Part shown: piece after piece, positions 17,955-27,658 of the stretch | How positions within the stretch are numbered: the first letter of the stretch is position 1 | Layout: every line of letters begins with the position of its first letter | Assembly: GCA_028283745.1 (NCBI GenBank) | Contig: JAPWJZ010000005.1 | Coordinates: forward strand, 62,001-126,000 | DNA length: 64,000 bases | Direction: 5' to 3' | From: Micavibrio sp. | GTDB lineage: Bacteria > Pseudomonadota > Alphaproteobacteria > Micavibrionales > UBA2020 | Notes under the pieces: generated by a model | What the model was told of the DNA's origin: nothing | Databases searched by the model: none | Seen by the model: only the letters and a program-made list of their open reading frames with translations | Translations under genes and position numbers: made by a program

Positions 17955-19308
17955 AGGCCACCTTTTTCGCAGCGTCGATAATGTCATTTTCCTGCGGCAG
18001 CGCAAGTTTCTCGAGGTTGGCGGCATAAGGCATCGGCACATCCGCGCCATATACACGCACCACGGGGGCATCAAGGTAATCGAAGCAGCTGTCCATCATG
18101 ATGGCGGCCATTTCGGAACCCATGCCCGCAACCGGCCAGCCTTCTTCGACTGACACAAGACGGTTGGTTTTCTTGACGCTTTCGACAATCGTTTCGGTAT
18201 CAAGCGGGCGCAAGCTGCGCAGGTTGATGACCTCGGCGCTAATGCCCTGCTCCGCCAGCTTTTCAGCCGCCTGCAGCGCAACGCCGACCATGCGGCTGAA
18301 AGCCGTGATGGTAACATCGGTACCGGCGCGCTCGATTTTTGCCTTGCCGATGGGCAGGACGAAATCGGCATCCGTCGGCACGTCAAACGACTGGCCGTAC
18401 ATCATTTCGTTTTCAAGGAATACAACCGGGTTGGGGTTGCGGATAGCAGCCTTCAGCAGGCCCTTGGCATCCGCACCGGACCACGGCGCCAGCACGATAA
18501 GGCCCGGGCAATGTGCGTACCAGCTGGCGTAGCACTGGGAGTGCTGCGCGCCAACGCGGGTCGCCGCGCCGTTGGGGCCGCGGAAAACGATAGGGCAACC
18601 CAGCTGGCCGCCCGCCATGTACAGCGTTTTGGCGGCCGAGTTGATGATGTGGTCAATCGCCTGCATGGCGAAGTTCCAGGTCATGAATTCGGTAATCGGC
18701 TTCAGGCCGGCGAATGCCGCGCCGACCGCGATACCGGCAAAGCCGTATTCGGTAATCGGCGTATCAATCACGCGCTTGTCGCCAAATTCCTGCAGCAGGC
18801 CTTGGGTGACTTTGTAAGCGCCCTGATATTCGGCAACTTCCTCGCCCATGACAAAAATGTCTTTGTCGGTGCGCATTTCTTCGGCCATGGCATCCCGCAG
18901 CGCTTCGCGCACGGTGATGTGGGCGGTCGTGCCCGTCCATTCTTTTTCAGCGGCAATCGGCTTTGCAGCGGGAGCCGCGGCTTTTGCTTCTGCCTTGGTG
19001 GCATCCGCTTTCGGCGCTTCGGCTTTGGCAGCGGGCGCAGCGGCAGGCGCGGCATCCGCGCTTTCGCCTTCTTCCAGCAGCGTGGCGATGGGCGTATTCA
19101 CGGCAACCCCTTCGGTGCCTGCAGGCACGAGGATTTTGCCAAGAATACCTTCATCAACAGCCTCAACCTCCATCGTCGCCTTGTCGGTTTCGATTTCGGC
19201 AATCACCATGCCGGGTTTTACTTTATCGCCTTCGTTCTTGACCCACTTGGCAAGCTTGCCTTCGGTCATAGTCGGCGACAGGGCGGGCATCAAAATTTGC
19301 GTGGACAT
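17944..19308 (-). CDS. pdhB: pyruvate dehydrogenase E1 beta with N-terminal lipoyl domain
   Basis: 454 aa. Residues 1-80 are a lipoyl domain (K43 in E-T-D-K-A-T), followed by an Ala/Pro/Lys linker, then a transketolase-like E1-beta domain from about 125 ([22 protein letters not shown]). With E1-alpha and thiamine diphosphate it decarboxylates pyruvate and acetylates lipoamide. The extra lipoyl domain on E1-beta is known from several alphaproteobacteria. A strong GGAGGG ribosome site precedes the ATG; pdhA ends 14 bases upstream. Confidence 0.97.
   Translation of the reverse strand: MSTQILMPALSPTMTEGKLAKWVKNEGDKVKPGMVIAEIETDKATMEVEAVDEGILGKILVPAGTEGVAVNTPIATLLEEGESADAAPAAAPAAKAEAPKADATKAEAKAAAPAAKPIAAEKEWTGTTAHITVREALRDAMAEEMRTDKDIFVMGEEVAEYQGAYKVTQGLLQEFGDKRVIDTPITEYGFAGIAVGAAFAGLKPITEFMTWNFAMQAIDHIINSAAKTLYMAGGQLGCPIVFRGPNGAATRVGAQHSQCYASWYAHCPGLIVLAPWSGADAKGLLKAAIRNPNPVVFLENEMMYGQSFDVPTDADFVLPIGKAKIERAGTDVTITAFSRMVGVALQAAEKLAEQGISAEVINLRSLRPLDTETIVESVKKTNRLVSVEEGWPVAGMGSEMAAIMMDSCFDYLDAPVVRVYGADVPMPYAANLEKLALPQENDIIDAAKKVAYAA
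19169..19293 (-). repeat. lipoyl-domain direct repeat, copy in pdhB
   Basis: Partner of 17815-17939 at an offset of 1354 bases, with one mismatch over 125 bases. See the pdhC copy. Confidence 0.85.
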
Positions 19309-19322
19309 CTATTCAGCCCTCC

Positions 19323-20333
19323 TTACAACATTATGTCGGTCCAAAGCTCCGATGCATCGGGCTCCGGACTTTGCTGCGCGAATTCGGCGGATTCATTCAC
19401 GACCGCCTTCACGTCTTTTTCAATTTTCTTGAAGTCATCTTCCGACACTTTACCGCCGGCAAGAATGGCCTGCTTGATCGTCTCGATCGGGTCGTGGTGT
19501 TCGCGCATTTCCTCGACCTCCTCCTTGCTGCGGTATTTTCCGGGGTCGGACATGGAATGCCCACGGTAGCGGTAGGTGGAGAATTCCAAAATCATCGGGC
19601 CGTTGCCGCCGCGCACGTATTCAACAGCTTTCAATGCCGCCTGACGCACGGTCAAAACATCCATGCCGTTGATTTTTTCGCCGGGGATGCCATAGGCCTC
19701 GCCGCGCTTGTACAGCTCGCCTGCCGCGTGGCGCGCCTGGCTGGTGCCCATGCCGTACTTGTTGTTCTCGATAACGAAAAGCACCGGCAGCTTCCAGAGC
19801 GCCGCCATGTTGTACGCCTCGTAAATCTGGCCCTGGTTGGCAGCGCCGTCGCCATAGTAGGCAACGCTCATGCCGCCATCACCGCGGTATTTGTGCGCGA
19901 AGGCAAGACCCGCGCCAAGCGGGCCCGTCACGCCGACGATGCCGTGGCCGCCGTAGAAACCTTTTTCACGGCTGAACATGTGCATGGAGCCGCCCTTGCC
20001 TTTGGAATAGCCGCCCTTGCGGCCCGTCAGCTCGGCCATTACGCCCTTGGCATCCATGCCCGTGGCCAGCATGTGGCCGTGGTCGCGGTAGGCGGTGATA
20101 ACGGTATCGCCCTGCTTCAACGCCGACTGCATGCCGACAACGACAGCTTCCTGGCCAATATAAAGGTGGCAGAAACCACCGATCATGCCCATGCCGTAAA
20201 GCTGGCCGGCTTTTTCTTCAAAGCGGCGGATAAGCAGCATGTCTTTATAGAACTGGAGCATCTGTTCCGGCGATGCAATGTTCGACGGTGATTTGACCGT
20301 TTCGAGTTTCGCCTTGGGTGCGGATGATGACAC
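19323..20333 (-). CDS. pdhA: pyruvate dehydrogenase E1 alpha
   Basis: 336 aa, starting at GTG 20333 with AAAGAGG about ten bases upstream. The thiamine-diphosphate motif begins with G-D-G at 161-163 and ends with N-N at 190-191. The phosphorylation-loop-like segment Y-R-Y-R-G-H-S-M-S-D-P is also present. Decarboxylates pyruvate together with PdhB. First gene of the operon pdhA-pdhB-pdhC-acyltransferase-lpd. The 200 bases upstream contain a GCCGCA/TGCGGC hairpin (20460-20474) but no clear promoter. Confidence 0.97.
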   Translation of the reverse strand: MSSSAPKAKLETVKSPSNIASPEQMLQFYKDMLLIRRFEEKAGQLYGMGMIGGFCHLYIGQEAVVVGMQSALKQGDTVITAYRDHGHMLATGMDAKGVMAELTGRKGGYSKGKGGSMHMFSREKGFYGGHGIVGVTGPLGAGLAFAHKYRGDGGMSVAYYGDGAANQGQIYEAYNMAALWKLPVLFVIENNKYGMGTSQARHAAGELYKRGEAYGIPGEKINGMDVLTVRQAALKAVEYVRGGNGPMILEFSTYRYRGHSMSDPGKYRSKEEVEEMREHHDPIETIKQAILAGGKVSEDDFKKIEKDVKAVVNESAEFAQQSPEPDASELWTDIML

Positions 20334-20534
20334 GGGGTAGACCTCTTTCGCTCGGTGAAATTAACCACCATTAATTAAGCGCAAGGACGGCGGATTGCAA
20401 GGATGGATAGCCGATTTGATTACATAATAGCCAGCAATTGATATGTGTTCTGAAAACTCGCCGCAGATTGCGGCTTTGGAAATTCTCATGATACCGCCTA
20501 CCCGCTTAAAACCGCGCGGCTTCAAGAAACCTGA

Positions 20535-21437
20535 TTACGCCGCAGGCCCGTGCACAGGCGGCGTTTTGGGTGTGGACGGTTGCGGCTTGAAGGTTGCAAA
20601 CATGCGCTCCGGCCCCGAAAGTTTGCGGGCGGCTTTTTCGAGATCGTCGGCGGACATATTATTATAGCCGCCGTCTTGCAACACGCGCTCGCGGTTCCAG
20701 CCATCCGGCAGCAACGACAAGCCGATGCCGGGGCACCAGATGCGCCCGCCCAGCGCCGTCATTTTATGATCCACATACAGCGGTGGCATGGAAAGGCCAA
20801 GACCTTCCAGCAAAGTATGCTGCACGCTGTTACTGTTATGCTCGAATAGTAAATAGTGGTCGTTGGTTTTGTTCACGCCATCAACAATTTTCATGCCCGC
20901 AAGGTAGAGCTTTAAAACATCTTCCTTCGAGCCATAAAACACGTCCACATAAGCATCCGGCTGCTGACGGAAGAAGTGGCGGTTATAGTCCTGGTTCACG
21001 CCCAGCGCCTTCAGCACATAGTCGCCGGATTCATAGCGGGTATAGGAATCCAGCTTCATGAAATCGAGCTGCGCATAGGCTTGCCGCGTTTCATCCATGG
21101 CGATGCCATGGATTTGGTAAACATCGTTGCGATCACGGCAGGCTGTATCCGGCGCGCAGACGGGCGAAAATTCGAGGAAGGTATGGTGACCGCCGCCGGC
21201 CATTTCCCATGCGCCGATGCGCACGCGCCAGAGATTTTTCTGCGCGGCATCCGGCGCGGGCAGATTGTCCAGCCGGTATTCACGCGGCGGCTGTGTTTTT
21301 GGGTCGGTATCGGTTGCGGTATTGAATATAGGTGTCATGCGCGGCGCTGGCGCGGCAGCATCTACAGCCTTGAAAAGGCCGAAGGCGAGCGTTGCGGTCA
21401 GCGCCAGCTTTGCCAGGCGACGTCCCATGCGATGCAA
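20535..21437 (-). CDS. exported protein of unknown function
   Basis: 300 aa. Begins R-R-L-A-K-L-A-L-T-A-T-L-A-F-G-L with a likely signal peptide ending near V-D-A-A-A (about residue 28); a second ATG three codons in is also possible. The mature part has paired cysteines (P-V-C-A-P-D-T-A-C) and a single later one, a histidine-rich G-G-G-H-H-T-F-L, and an N-S-N-S-V-Q-H-T-L-L segment. The tail is Pro-rich. No family recognised; periplasmic or secreted localisation is inferred from the signal peptide and cysteine pair. It sits between pdhA and ftsB, where conserved alphaproteobacterial synteny normally has little or nothing. Confidence 0.75.
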   Translation of the reverse strand: MHRMGRRLAKLALTATLAFGLFKAVDAAAPAPRMTPIFNTATDTDPKTQPPREYRLDNLPAPDAAQKNLWRVRIGAWEMAGGGHHTFLEFSPVCAPDTACRDRNDVYQIHGIAMDETRQAYAQLDFMKLDSYTRYESGDYVLKALGVNQDYNRHFFRQQPDAYVDVFYGSKEDVLKLYLAGMKIVDGVNKTNDHYLLFEHNSNSVQHTLLEGLGLSMPPLYVDHKMTALGGRIWCPGIGLSLLPDGWNRERVLQDGGYNNMSADDLEKAARKLSGPERMFATFKPQPSTPKTPPVHGPAA

Positions 21438-21560
21438 TCCTGCATAAGTAATTTTTGATATAAAAACTATACGCGCGGCGCAATTTTAATCAATACGCTA
21501 TTTCGCGCCGAAGATACTGCGGCGCAGCATAAAGAACAGGTGTTTTTAATTGTTTTTAGC

Positions 21561-21878
21561 TTAGTTGGTTTTGACGATGACTTTTTCGGTCGGCTTCACA
21601 AATCCGAGGACAACGCGGGAGCGTTCATCAAGCATGTCGAGGTCAAGACTGTCAGGACGCAGCAGCTTGACGCGATTTTCCAGAGCCTGTCGTTCCGCCA
21701 GTTTGTCGTCATATTTCGCCTCTGCGACGGCCATTTTCTGCTGCAGCCCCTTCCACGCAAAGTAGCCGCGGTCGCCATGCACAAGGTGATATGCGAAGTA
21801 AAAGAACAGTCCGAAACTAATGAAAGTGGCCAGAAACTGCGATATGGATTTAGACTGTTTTTGCTCAGAAATTCTCAT
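21561..21878 (-). CDS. ftsB: septum formation initiator FtsB/DivIC
   Basis: 105 aa: short cytoplasmic end, one membrane segment (about 13-33), then a periplasmic coiled coil (about 43-75: A-W-K-G-L-Q-Q-K-M through E-N-R-V-K-L-L) and a short C-terminal domain. This is the layout of FtsB, which forms a complex with FtsL and FtsQ at the divisome. The position between enolase and pdhA genes is the common alphaproteobacterial one. Confidence 0.88.
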   Translation of the reverse strand: MRISEQKQSKSISQFLATFISFGLFFYFAYHLVHGDRGYFAWKGLQQKMAVAEAKYDDKLAERQALENRVKLLRPDSLDLDMLDERSRVVLGFVKPTEKVIVKTN

Positions 21879-22003
21879 ATCCCTATGGAATCACAAGCAG
21901 AGTCCGCCGTCAACCGGAAAAGCAAATATTTCCGATAGTTTCCCTATGTTTTCTTAACCATGCGGCTCTGCATTCGCCACACAAACTCCCTCGCAGGAAA
22001 ATC

Positions 22004-22031
22004 TTGCAATACGCGGCAATATACGTATTAT
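22004..22031 (+). promoter_or_regulatory. possible kdsA promoter
   Basis: TTGCAA (22004-22009), 16-base spacer, TATTAT (22026-22031). An AATACG/CGTATT dyad overlaps the spacer and -10. The start of transcription would leave a leader of about 90 bases. The rest of 21879-22126 shows nothing else. Confidence 0.4.
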
Positions 22032-22126
22032 GTTAAAAAATTAGGCATTGAGCTTGCAGCTGCGCGACATATATTCAGCAGCAGGAATTTCATCATATAT
22101 CGCATCATAAAGCGGGGATCAGGCAT

Positions 22127-22984
22127 ATGGCACAACAGCATCACATCAACCTTGGCAGCTTCAGCATTGGCAACGACCTGCCCTTCACGCTTATCGCCGG
22201 CCCCTGCGCCCTTGAAAGCCGCGATCACGCCTTTGACATGTCGGGCGCGCTGAAAGAGCTGGCGCAGAAGCTCGGCATCCCCCTCATCTACAAAACGTCC
22301 TTCGACAAAGCCAACCGCACCAGCCTGAAGGCCGGCCGCGGCATGGGCCTTGAAAAAGCGCTGCCCATCCTCGCCGACATCCGCAAGGAAATGAAACTGC
22401 CCGTCGTTACCGACGTTCACGCGCCCGAACAATGCGCGGAAGTCGCAAGTGTCGTCGATGTGCTGCAAATCCCCGCCTTTCTCTGCCGCCAGACCGACCT
22501 GCTGATCGCCGCTGCCAAAACTGGCAAAGTGATCAACGTGAAAAAAGGCCAGTTCCTCGCGCCGTGGGACATGAAAAACGTCGCCGCCAAAATTACCGAA
22601 AGCGGTAATCCGAACGTGATGCTGTGCGAGCGCGGCGTAACCTTTGGCTACAACACCCTTGTGAATGATATGCGCGCCCTGCCCATCATGGCGGAAACCG
22701 GCCACCCTGTGGTGTTTGACGCCACGCACTCCGTGCAGTCGCCCGGTGGCGCCGGCGGCTCCACCAGCGGCGACCGCCGCATGGTCCCGCCCCTCGCCCG
22801 CGCCGCGCTGGCAATTGGCTGCGCCGCCGTCTTCATGGAAACCCACCGCGACCCCGACAGCGCGCCGTCCGACGGCCCCAACATGGTGAAGTTCGAAGAA
22901 ATGGAAGGCATCCTGCAACAGATGCTCGCCATCGACCAGCTGATGAAGCCCCAAGCCTACGCCGCCCGCAAAAAGGCCGCTTGA
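22127..22984 (+). CDS. kdsA: 3-deoxy-D-manno-octulosonate 8-phosphate synthase (Kdo8P synthase)
   Basis: 285 aa, full length for the family. Recognisable by A-G-P-C-A-L-E-S, Y-K-T-S-F-D-K-A-N-R-T-S, D-V-H, I-P-A-F-L-C-R-Q-T-D-L and F-D-A-T-H-S-V-Q. It condenses phosphoenolpyruvate with arabinose 5-phosphate to make Kdo8P for lipid A-core, so the organism makes LPS. PEP is supplied by enolase, encoded 2.7 kb downstream on the same strand; kdsA-eno linkage is widespread in alphaproteobacteria, though here the block is inverted and has insertions. Confidence 0.97.
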   Translation: MAQQHHINLGSFSIGNDLPFTLIAGPCALESRDHAFDMSGALKELAQKLGIPLIYKTSFDKANRTSLKAGRGMGLEKALPILADIRKEMKLPVVTDVHAPEQCAEVASVVDVLQIPAFLCRQTDLLIAAAKTGKVINVKKGQFLAPWDMKNVAAKITESGNPNVMLCERGVTFGYNTLVNDMRALPIMAETGHPVVFDATHSVQSPGGAGGSTSGDRRMVPPLARAALAIGCAAVFMETHRDPDSAPSDGPNMVKFEEMEGILQQMLAIDQLMKPQAYAARKKAA

Positions 22985-22987
22985 GCC

Positions 22988-23524
22988 TTGTACGTCACCG
23001 CCATCGACTTTGAAACGGCGTGGTACAAGCCGGAAAGCGCGATTGCCGTCGGGATTTCGCGCATTCATGACGGGCGCGTGATTGAGACGCGGTCGTGGCT
23101 GTTCCGCCCGCCGGGGAAAAGCATTTATATCCGCCCTGAATTTATCGACATCCACGGCATCAGCCCCGATGATTTGCGCGGCAAACCCCGGTTTGACGGC
23201 GCGTGGCCGGAGATTGCGCCGTATCTTGAAAGCGCTTCCATGCTGCTGGCGCATAACGCGCGGTTTGACCGCAGCGTACTGCATGCAACGGCGGAACATT
23301 ACGGCATTTTACTGCCGCAGTTCGACTGGCTTTGCACGGTCAACCTTTCACGCGCGACCTGGCCGAAGCTGGCCAACCACAAGCTGAATACCGTCAGCGC
23401 GCACCTTGATATTGCGCTGAACCATCACGATGCGGCATCAGACGCGCAGGCCTGCGCCAATATTTATATCCATGCCTGCGAAGCGCAGAAAAACGCCGGA
23501 AATCAAGCGGCTGCGGCTGTATAA
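22988..23524 (+). CDS. DEDDh-family 3'-5' exonuclease
   Basis: 178 aa starting at TTG 22988, three bases after the kdsA stop. Catalytic residues fit the DEDDh pattern: D7 and E9 (A-I-D-F-E-T), D94 (H-N-A-R-F-D), H146/147 and D152 (N-H-H-D-A-A-S-D-A). It resembles the proofreading epsilon-type exonuclease fold used in DNA polymerase III epsilon and related RNases. No polymerase or BRCT part is fused. The likely role is nucleic acid trimming or repair; the substrate is unknown. Translation is probably coupled to kdsA. Confidence 0.85.
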   Translation: MYVTAIDFETAWYKPESAIAVGISRIHDGRVIETRSWLFRPPGKSIYIRPEFIDIHGISPDDLRGKPRFDGAWPEIAPYLESASMLLAHNARFDRSVLHATAEHYGILLPQFDWLCTVNLSRATWPKLANHKLNTVSAHLDIALNHHDAASDAQACANIYIHACEAQKNAGNQAAAAV

Positions 23525-23607
23525 CCCCGCCTTTTGGAACCTTATGCGCTGCCTTTGCATTAGCTGGGCAGTACCGAAAAGCATCAAGTTTCATCAGGAG
23601 AATTAAC

Positions 23608-24102
23608 ATGAGCCATATCACAGCAACATTCCCGACCCGCGCGTCGGCCGAAATCGCCCTGCATAGCCTTGAAACCGCAGGTGTGCGCGAAGACCAGGTC
23701 AGCCTGGTCGTTACCGAAGAAACCCGCGGCAACCACTTCCAGATCGAAGAAAAATCACGTGCGGATGAAGGCGCAGCCGCTGGCGCGACCTTTGGCGGCA
23801 TCGTCGGTGCTATTCTTGGTTCCGTGCTTGCGGCTGGCACCATTGCCATTCCGGGCCTGAACCTTATCGTTGTCGGCTCCCTTGCTTCCTCCCTTGCGGG
23901 TCTGGGCGCGGGCGCTGCAACCGGCGGCCTTCTGGGCGCGTTGGTTGGCGCAGGCATTCCGGCGCATGAAGCGGCTCTCTACGAAAACGACCTCAAGCAA
24001 GGCAACATCCTGCTGGCCGTCAAGCCGGATACCGATGACCAGAAATCCCGCGTGAAAAACATCCTCACGGATAACCACGCGCTGAACGTCACCACCATGT
24101 AA
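23608..24102 (+). CDS. glycine-zipper membrane-associated stress-type protein
   Basis: 164 aa. The N-terminal 45 residues (A-T-F-P-T-R-A-S-A-E-I-A) look like the ferredoxin-like half of the general-stress protein 17M/YflT group. The middle (about 55-125) is a long Gly/Ala-rich hydrophobic glycine-zipper region that may insert in or coat membrane. The C-terminal part (L-L-A-V-K-P-D-T-D-D) reads like the closing strand of the same small domain, so one domain is split by a glycine-rich hairpin. CAGGAG precedes the ATG and a strong terminator follows. Confidence 0.65.
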   Translation: MSHITATFPTRASAEIALHSLETAGVREDQVSLVVTEETRGNHFQIEEKSRADEGAAAGATFGGIVGAILGSVLAAGTIAIPGLNLIVVGSLASSLAGLGAGAATGGLLGALVGAGIPAHEAALYENDLKQGNILLAVKPDTDDQKSRVKNILTDNHALNVTTM

Positions 24103-24130
24103 GGTTTTAAGGACCCAGTCCTTGAAAACG

Positions 24131-24167
24131 AAGAAGGCAGGCCGTTAAAAGCCTGCCTTCTTTTTTT
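24131..24167 (+). terminator. rho-independent terminator after the stress-type gene
   Basis: Perfect 12-base stem, AAGAAGGCAGGC (24131-24142) with GCCTGCCTTCTT (24151-24162), 8-base loop, followed by a run of Ts to 24167. Confidence 0.9.
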
Positions 24168-24208
24168 GTGCAAAAACGCTGCGGTGCAAACCTTTAGTTC
24201 AAGGCCCT

Positions 24209-24802
24209 TTAGTTCAAGGCGACGACGGTTTTCACGAGTTCTTGCAGTTTTTGCCCGTCTGCAGCGTCGAACGCCTGCCCCCGGGACTCTATCTGGATGA
24301 AAGCCGCGCCTGTCGACGAGACGCGCAGGAGTATGCCGGCTCCGTAGTGCTTGTCATCCGCTTTGCCGGCGCGATATTCGATATACATTACAGGACCCTT
24401 GGCGGAATCCTCGAATGTCTTGGCGCTTAAAATTTGCGTGCCTTCATAAAACTGGCGGTAAAGGCCGTTGCGCAAACCCGCCAGCAGCTTCTGATCGGTC
24501 GCGCCATCCCCGCTAAGGTCGTAATAGCTAACCGTCATCATACGGTCCTGCGTGCCGGCTGCGGCATCCGCGACAGGGTCATAGCGGAAGCTGGCACTGT
24601 GCTTGCCGGTATAGTCGGCATTGGTAAAGGCATTGCAGCCGAACTGCGCCGCGATGGGTTCAAAATCCTGCCCCAGCTTCGCCAGCGTGTCGTGGCCCGG
24701 TCCTGCCGGTGTGGCGGTGGCGAAGGCAAAGGCCGGGACCACAGCTGCCGGAGATAAAAACAGTCCTAAAGTTACAACCATTACCGCCTTCAGCTGTTTC
24801 AT
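24209..24802 (-). CDS. exported protein, first member of a tandem pair (family B)
   Basis: 197 aa from ATG 24802, chosen because a signal peptide starts right there (M-K-Q-L-K-A-V-M-V-V...A-F-A) and AAGGA lies seven bases upstream; the frame extends further but that part is not signal-like. Mature protein about 170 aa with one cysteine (C56 in Q-F-G-C-N-A-F). Same layout as its upstream neighbour (24931-25509): an N-terminal D-x-L-x-K-x-G-x-D-F helix, a cysteine, Y-I-E-Y-R-A-G and L-R-V-S-S-T-G-A-A-F-I-Q-I. Function unknown, periplasmic by inference. Confidence 0.75.
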   Translation of the reverse strand: MKQLKAVMVVTLGLFLSPAAVVPAFAFATATPAGPGHDTLAKLGQDFEPIAAQFGCNAFTNADYTGKHSASFRYDPVADAAAGTQDRMMTVSYYDLSGDGATDQKLLAGLRNGLYRQFYEGTQILSAKTFEDSAKGPVMYIEYRAGKADDKHYGAGILLRVSSTGAAFIQIESRGQAFDAADGQKLQELVKTVVALN

Positions 24803-24930
24803 CCGCCATCCTTGCAAATAGAATTGTAACAACCCTGTAACATTCGATATGAGGGCACCCAAAGCACAGTCAAGGCCTTGCACCATAATTTTATCGTTTT
24901 ATGACGATTTTGAGGAAATTTTCTGACGGT

Positions 24931-25509
24931 TTATTTCGCGGAAGGGTTCACAAGACGGCGCATGGTGAGGCTTTCCTTCGGCGTGAGTTCATTTATACGA
25001 GCATTTAACTGTATGAAAGCATAGGTTTTATCACTAACTCGCATAAAGACGCTGGTGACTTGTGTGGGTGTCGCCTTTGTCGCATCTGCCGTATATTCCA
25101 GAAACATCGAAAGATCGCGGTCGCGCAGATAGTTTTCATCCGCCGTCACCTGCGCGGTTGAACTATACTGGCTTTCAAATCCGGCGATAATCTTGCGCAC
25201 CAGCTTGGCGTCATCTTCCCGCACACCCGTCAGGCCGTAGATAGTCATGGATAACATGCGTGTCCACTGGTTCGGGTCGTCCATGCCCTCGGGAATAAAT
25301 TGCAGGGTTAAAATGGTGCCGCCGCCACTAATATTGCCGAAAGCGAATTGCTTGCAATTAAACATGTCGGCGTATTTTTTCAGATCCTCGCCGGTTTTCT
25401 TCAGTAGCGCCTTGCCCTGCGGGTCGGTGACGGGCGTTTCAAAAGCGCCGGCCGGCGCAACCAGCAAAAAGGCGCACACAAAAAAGACGCAAAAAACAAG
25501 TTTTTTCAT
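24931..25509 (-). CDS. exported protein, second member of a tandem pair (family B)
   Basis: 192 aa with a clear signal peptide (M-K-K-L-V-F...A-P-A-G-A-F) and GAGGAGC ribosome site. One mature cysteine (C52 in M-F-N-C-K-Q-F). Shares with the downstream gene the sequence landmarks F-[GN]-C-[NK], R-M-[LM]-[ST]-[MV]-[TS], [FI]-L/E-E-Y, F-M-R-V-S and A-F-I-Q-L. The two are separated by about 130 bases, on the same strand, and look like an old duplication. No known family recognised. Confidence 0.75.
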   Translation of the reverse strand: MKKLVFCVFFVCAFLLVAPAGAFETPVTDPQGKALLKKTGEDLKKYADMFNCKQFAFGNISGGGTILTLQFIPEGMDDPNQWTRMLSMTIYGLTGVREDDAKLVRKIIAGFESQYSSTAQVTADENYLRDRDLSMFLEYTADATKATPTQVTSVFMRVSDKTYAFIQLNARINELTPKESLTMRRLVNPSAK

Positions 25510-25569
25510 GGCGATGCTCCTCAGTGAACAGTCATTTTACTGTAACTTCAGATTGCAAAACTGTCATGA

Positions 25570-26998
<1,429 letters not shown>

Positions 26999-27029
26999 GC
27001 CGGAAAAGCCCCATAAGGGCCCTGCCGGT

Positions 27030-27644
27030 TTATACGGAAAGTTGCGGGGCGGGCTTGCCTTTACCAGCGCCCGCCGCCACTCCGGCACCATCCATCTGCG
27101 CCAGAACAGCGTTCATCCATGCCGGCAGGTCACCGGGCCAGCGGGCGGTAATGAACTGCCCGTCAACCAGCGCCTTGTCGCTGACGAAGTCGGCGCCGGC
27201 TTCGGTCAATTCTTCCTCAATTTCCGGCCAGCCGGAAATCAACTTGCCGTCAATCAGCCCCGCCGCTGCCAGAATTTGCGGGCCGTGGCAGATGGCGGCA
27301 ATGGTCTTGCCGGTTGCAGCGAAGGCTTTGACGAAGATAAGGGCATTGTCGTTCTTCACCAGCTCCGCGGGGGCTTTGCCGCCCGGCAGCACGAGCAGGT
27401 CGTAATCATCTGCCTTCACGTCGGTCAGCTTCAGCGTGGTTTGCAGGCCATAGCCATTCTTGCCCTTGAACTTGCCGTCGGGCGTCGCAATATCAACGCG
27501 GTAGCCTTCTTCCGTCAGGCGATAGAATGGGTAAAAAAACTCAAGGTCTTCAACCTTGTCCGCCGTGATAATCAGGGCGGATTTGGCACCGGGCCCTTCG
27601 CTGTGGGTGGGTGCAAAAATATCATCGGGAATTTTCGTCGTCAT
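27030..27644 (-). CDS. DJ-1/PfpI family protein (class I glutamine amidotransferase-like)
   Basis: 204 aa from ATG 27644; GGAGA lies nine bases upstream (27658-27654). Nucleophile-elbow cysteine C119 in A-I-C-H-G-P-Q, with L-V-L-P-G-G-K-A-P before it and G-W-P-E-I-E-E-E-L-T after it. PfpI/YhbO-type proteins are reported as deglycases, chaperones or proteases; the activity is debated. They are usually linked to oxidative or carbonyl stress. The gene's start is 14 bases from that of a divergent gene, so its promoter must lie within that gene's coding sequence or elsewhere. Confidence 0.88.
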   Translation of the reverse strand: MTTKIPDDIFAPTHSEGPGAKSALIITADKVEDLEFFYPFYRLTEEGYRVDIATPDGKFKGKNGYGLQTTLKLTDVKADDYDLLVLPGGKAPAELVKNDNALIFVKAFAATGKTIAAICHGPQILAAAGLIDGKLISGWPEIEEELTEAGADFVSDKALVDGQFITARWPGDLPAWMNAVLAQMDGAGVAAGAGKGKPAPQLSV

Positions 27645-27658
27645 AAGGATATGTCTCC

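Noticed and set aside
20340..20400. TTAA-rich stretch before pdhA as a CtrA site
   Set aside because: The TTAA motifs are spaced by six bases rather than the seven of the CtrA consensus.
20460..20474. GCCGCA-GAT-TGCGGC hairpin upstream of pdhA as a terminator or riboswitch
   Set aside because: Short stem, no T-run on either strand, no recognisable aptamer; left as a minor hairpin.
22028..23299. 423-codon minus-strand frame opposite kdsA
   Set aside because: Antisense shadow; kdsA is unmistakable on the plus strand.
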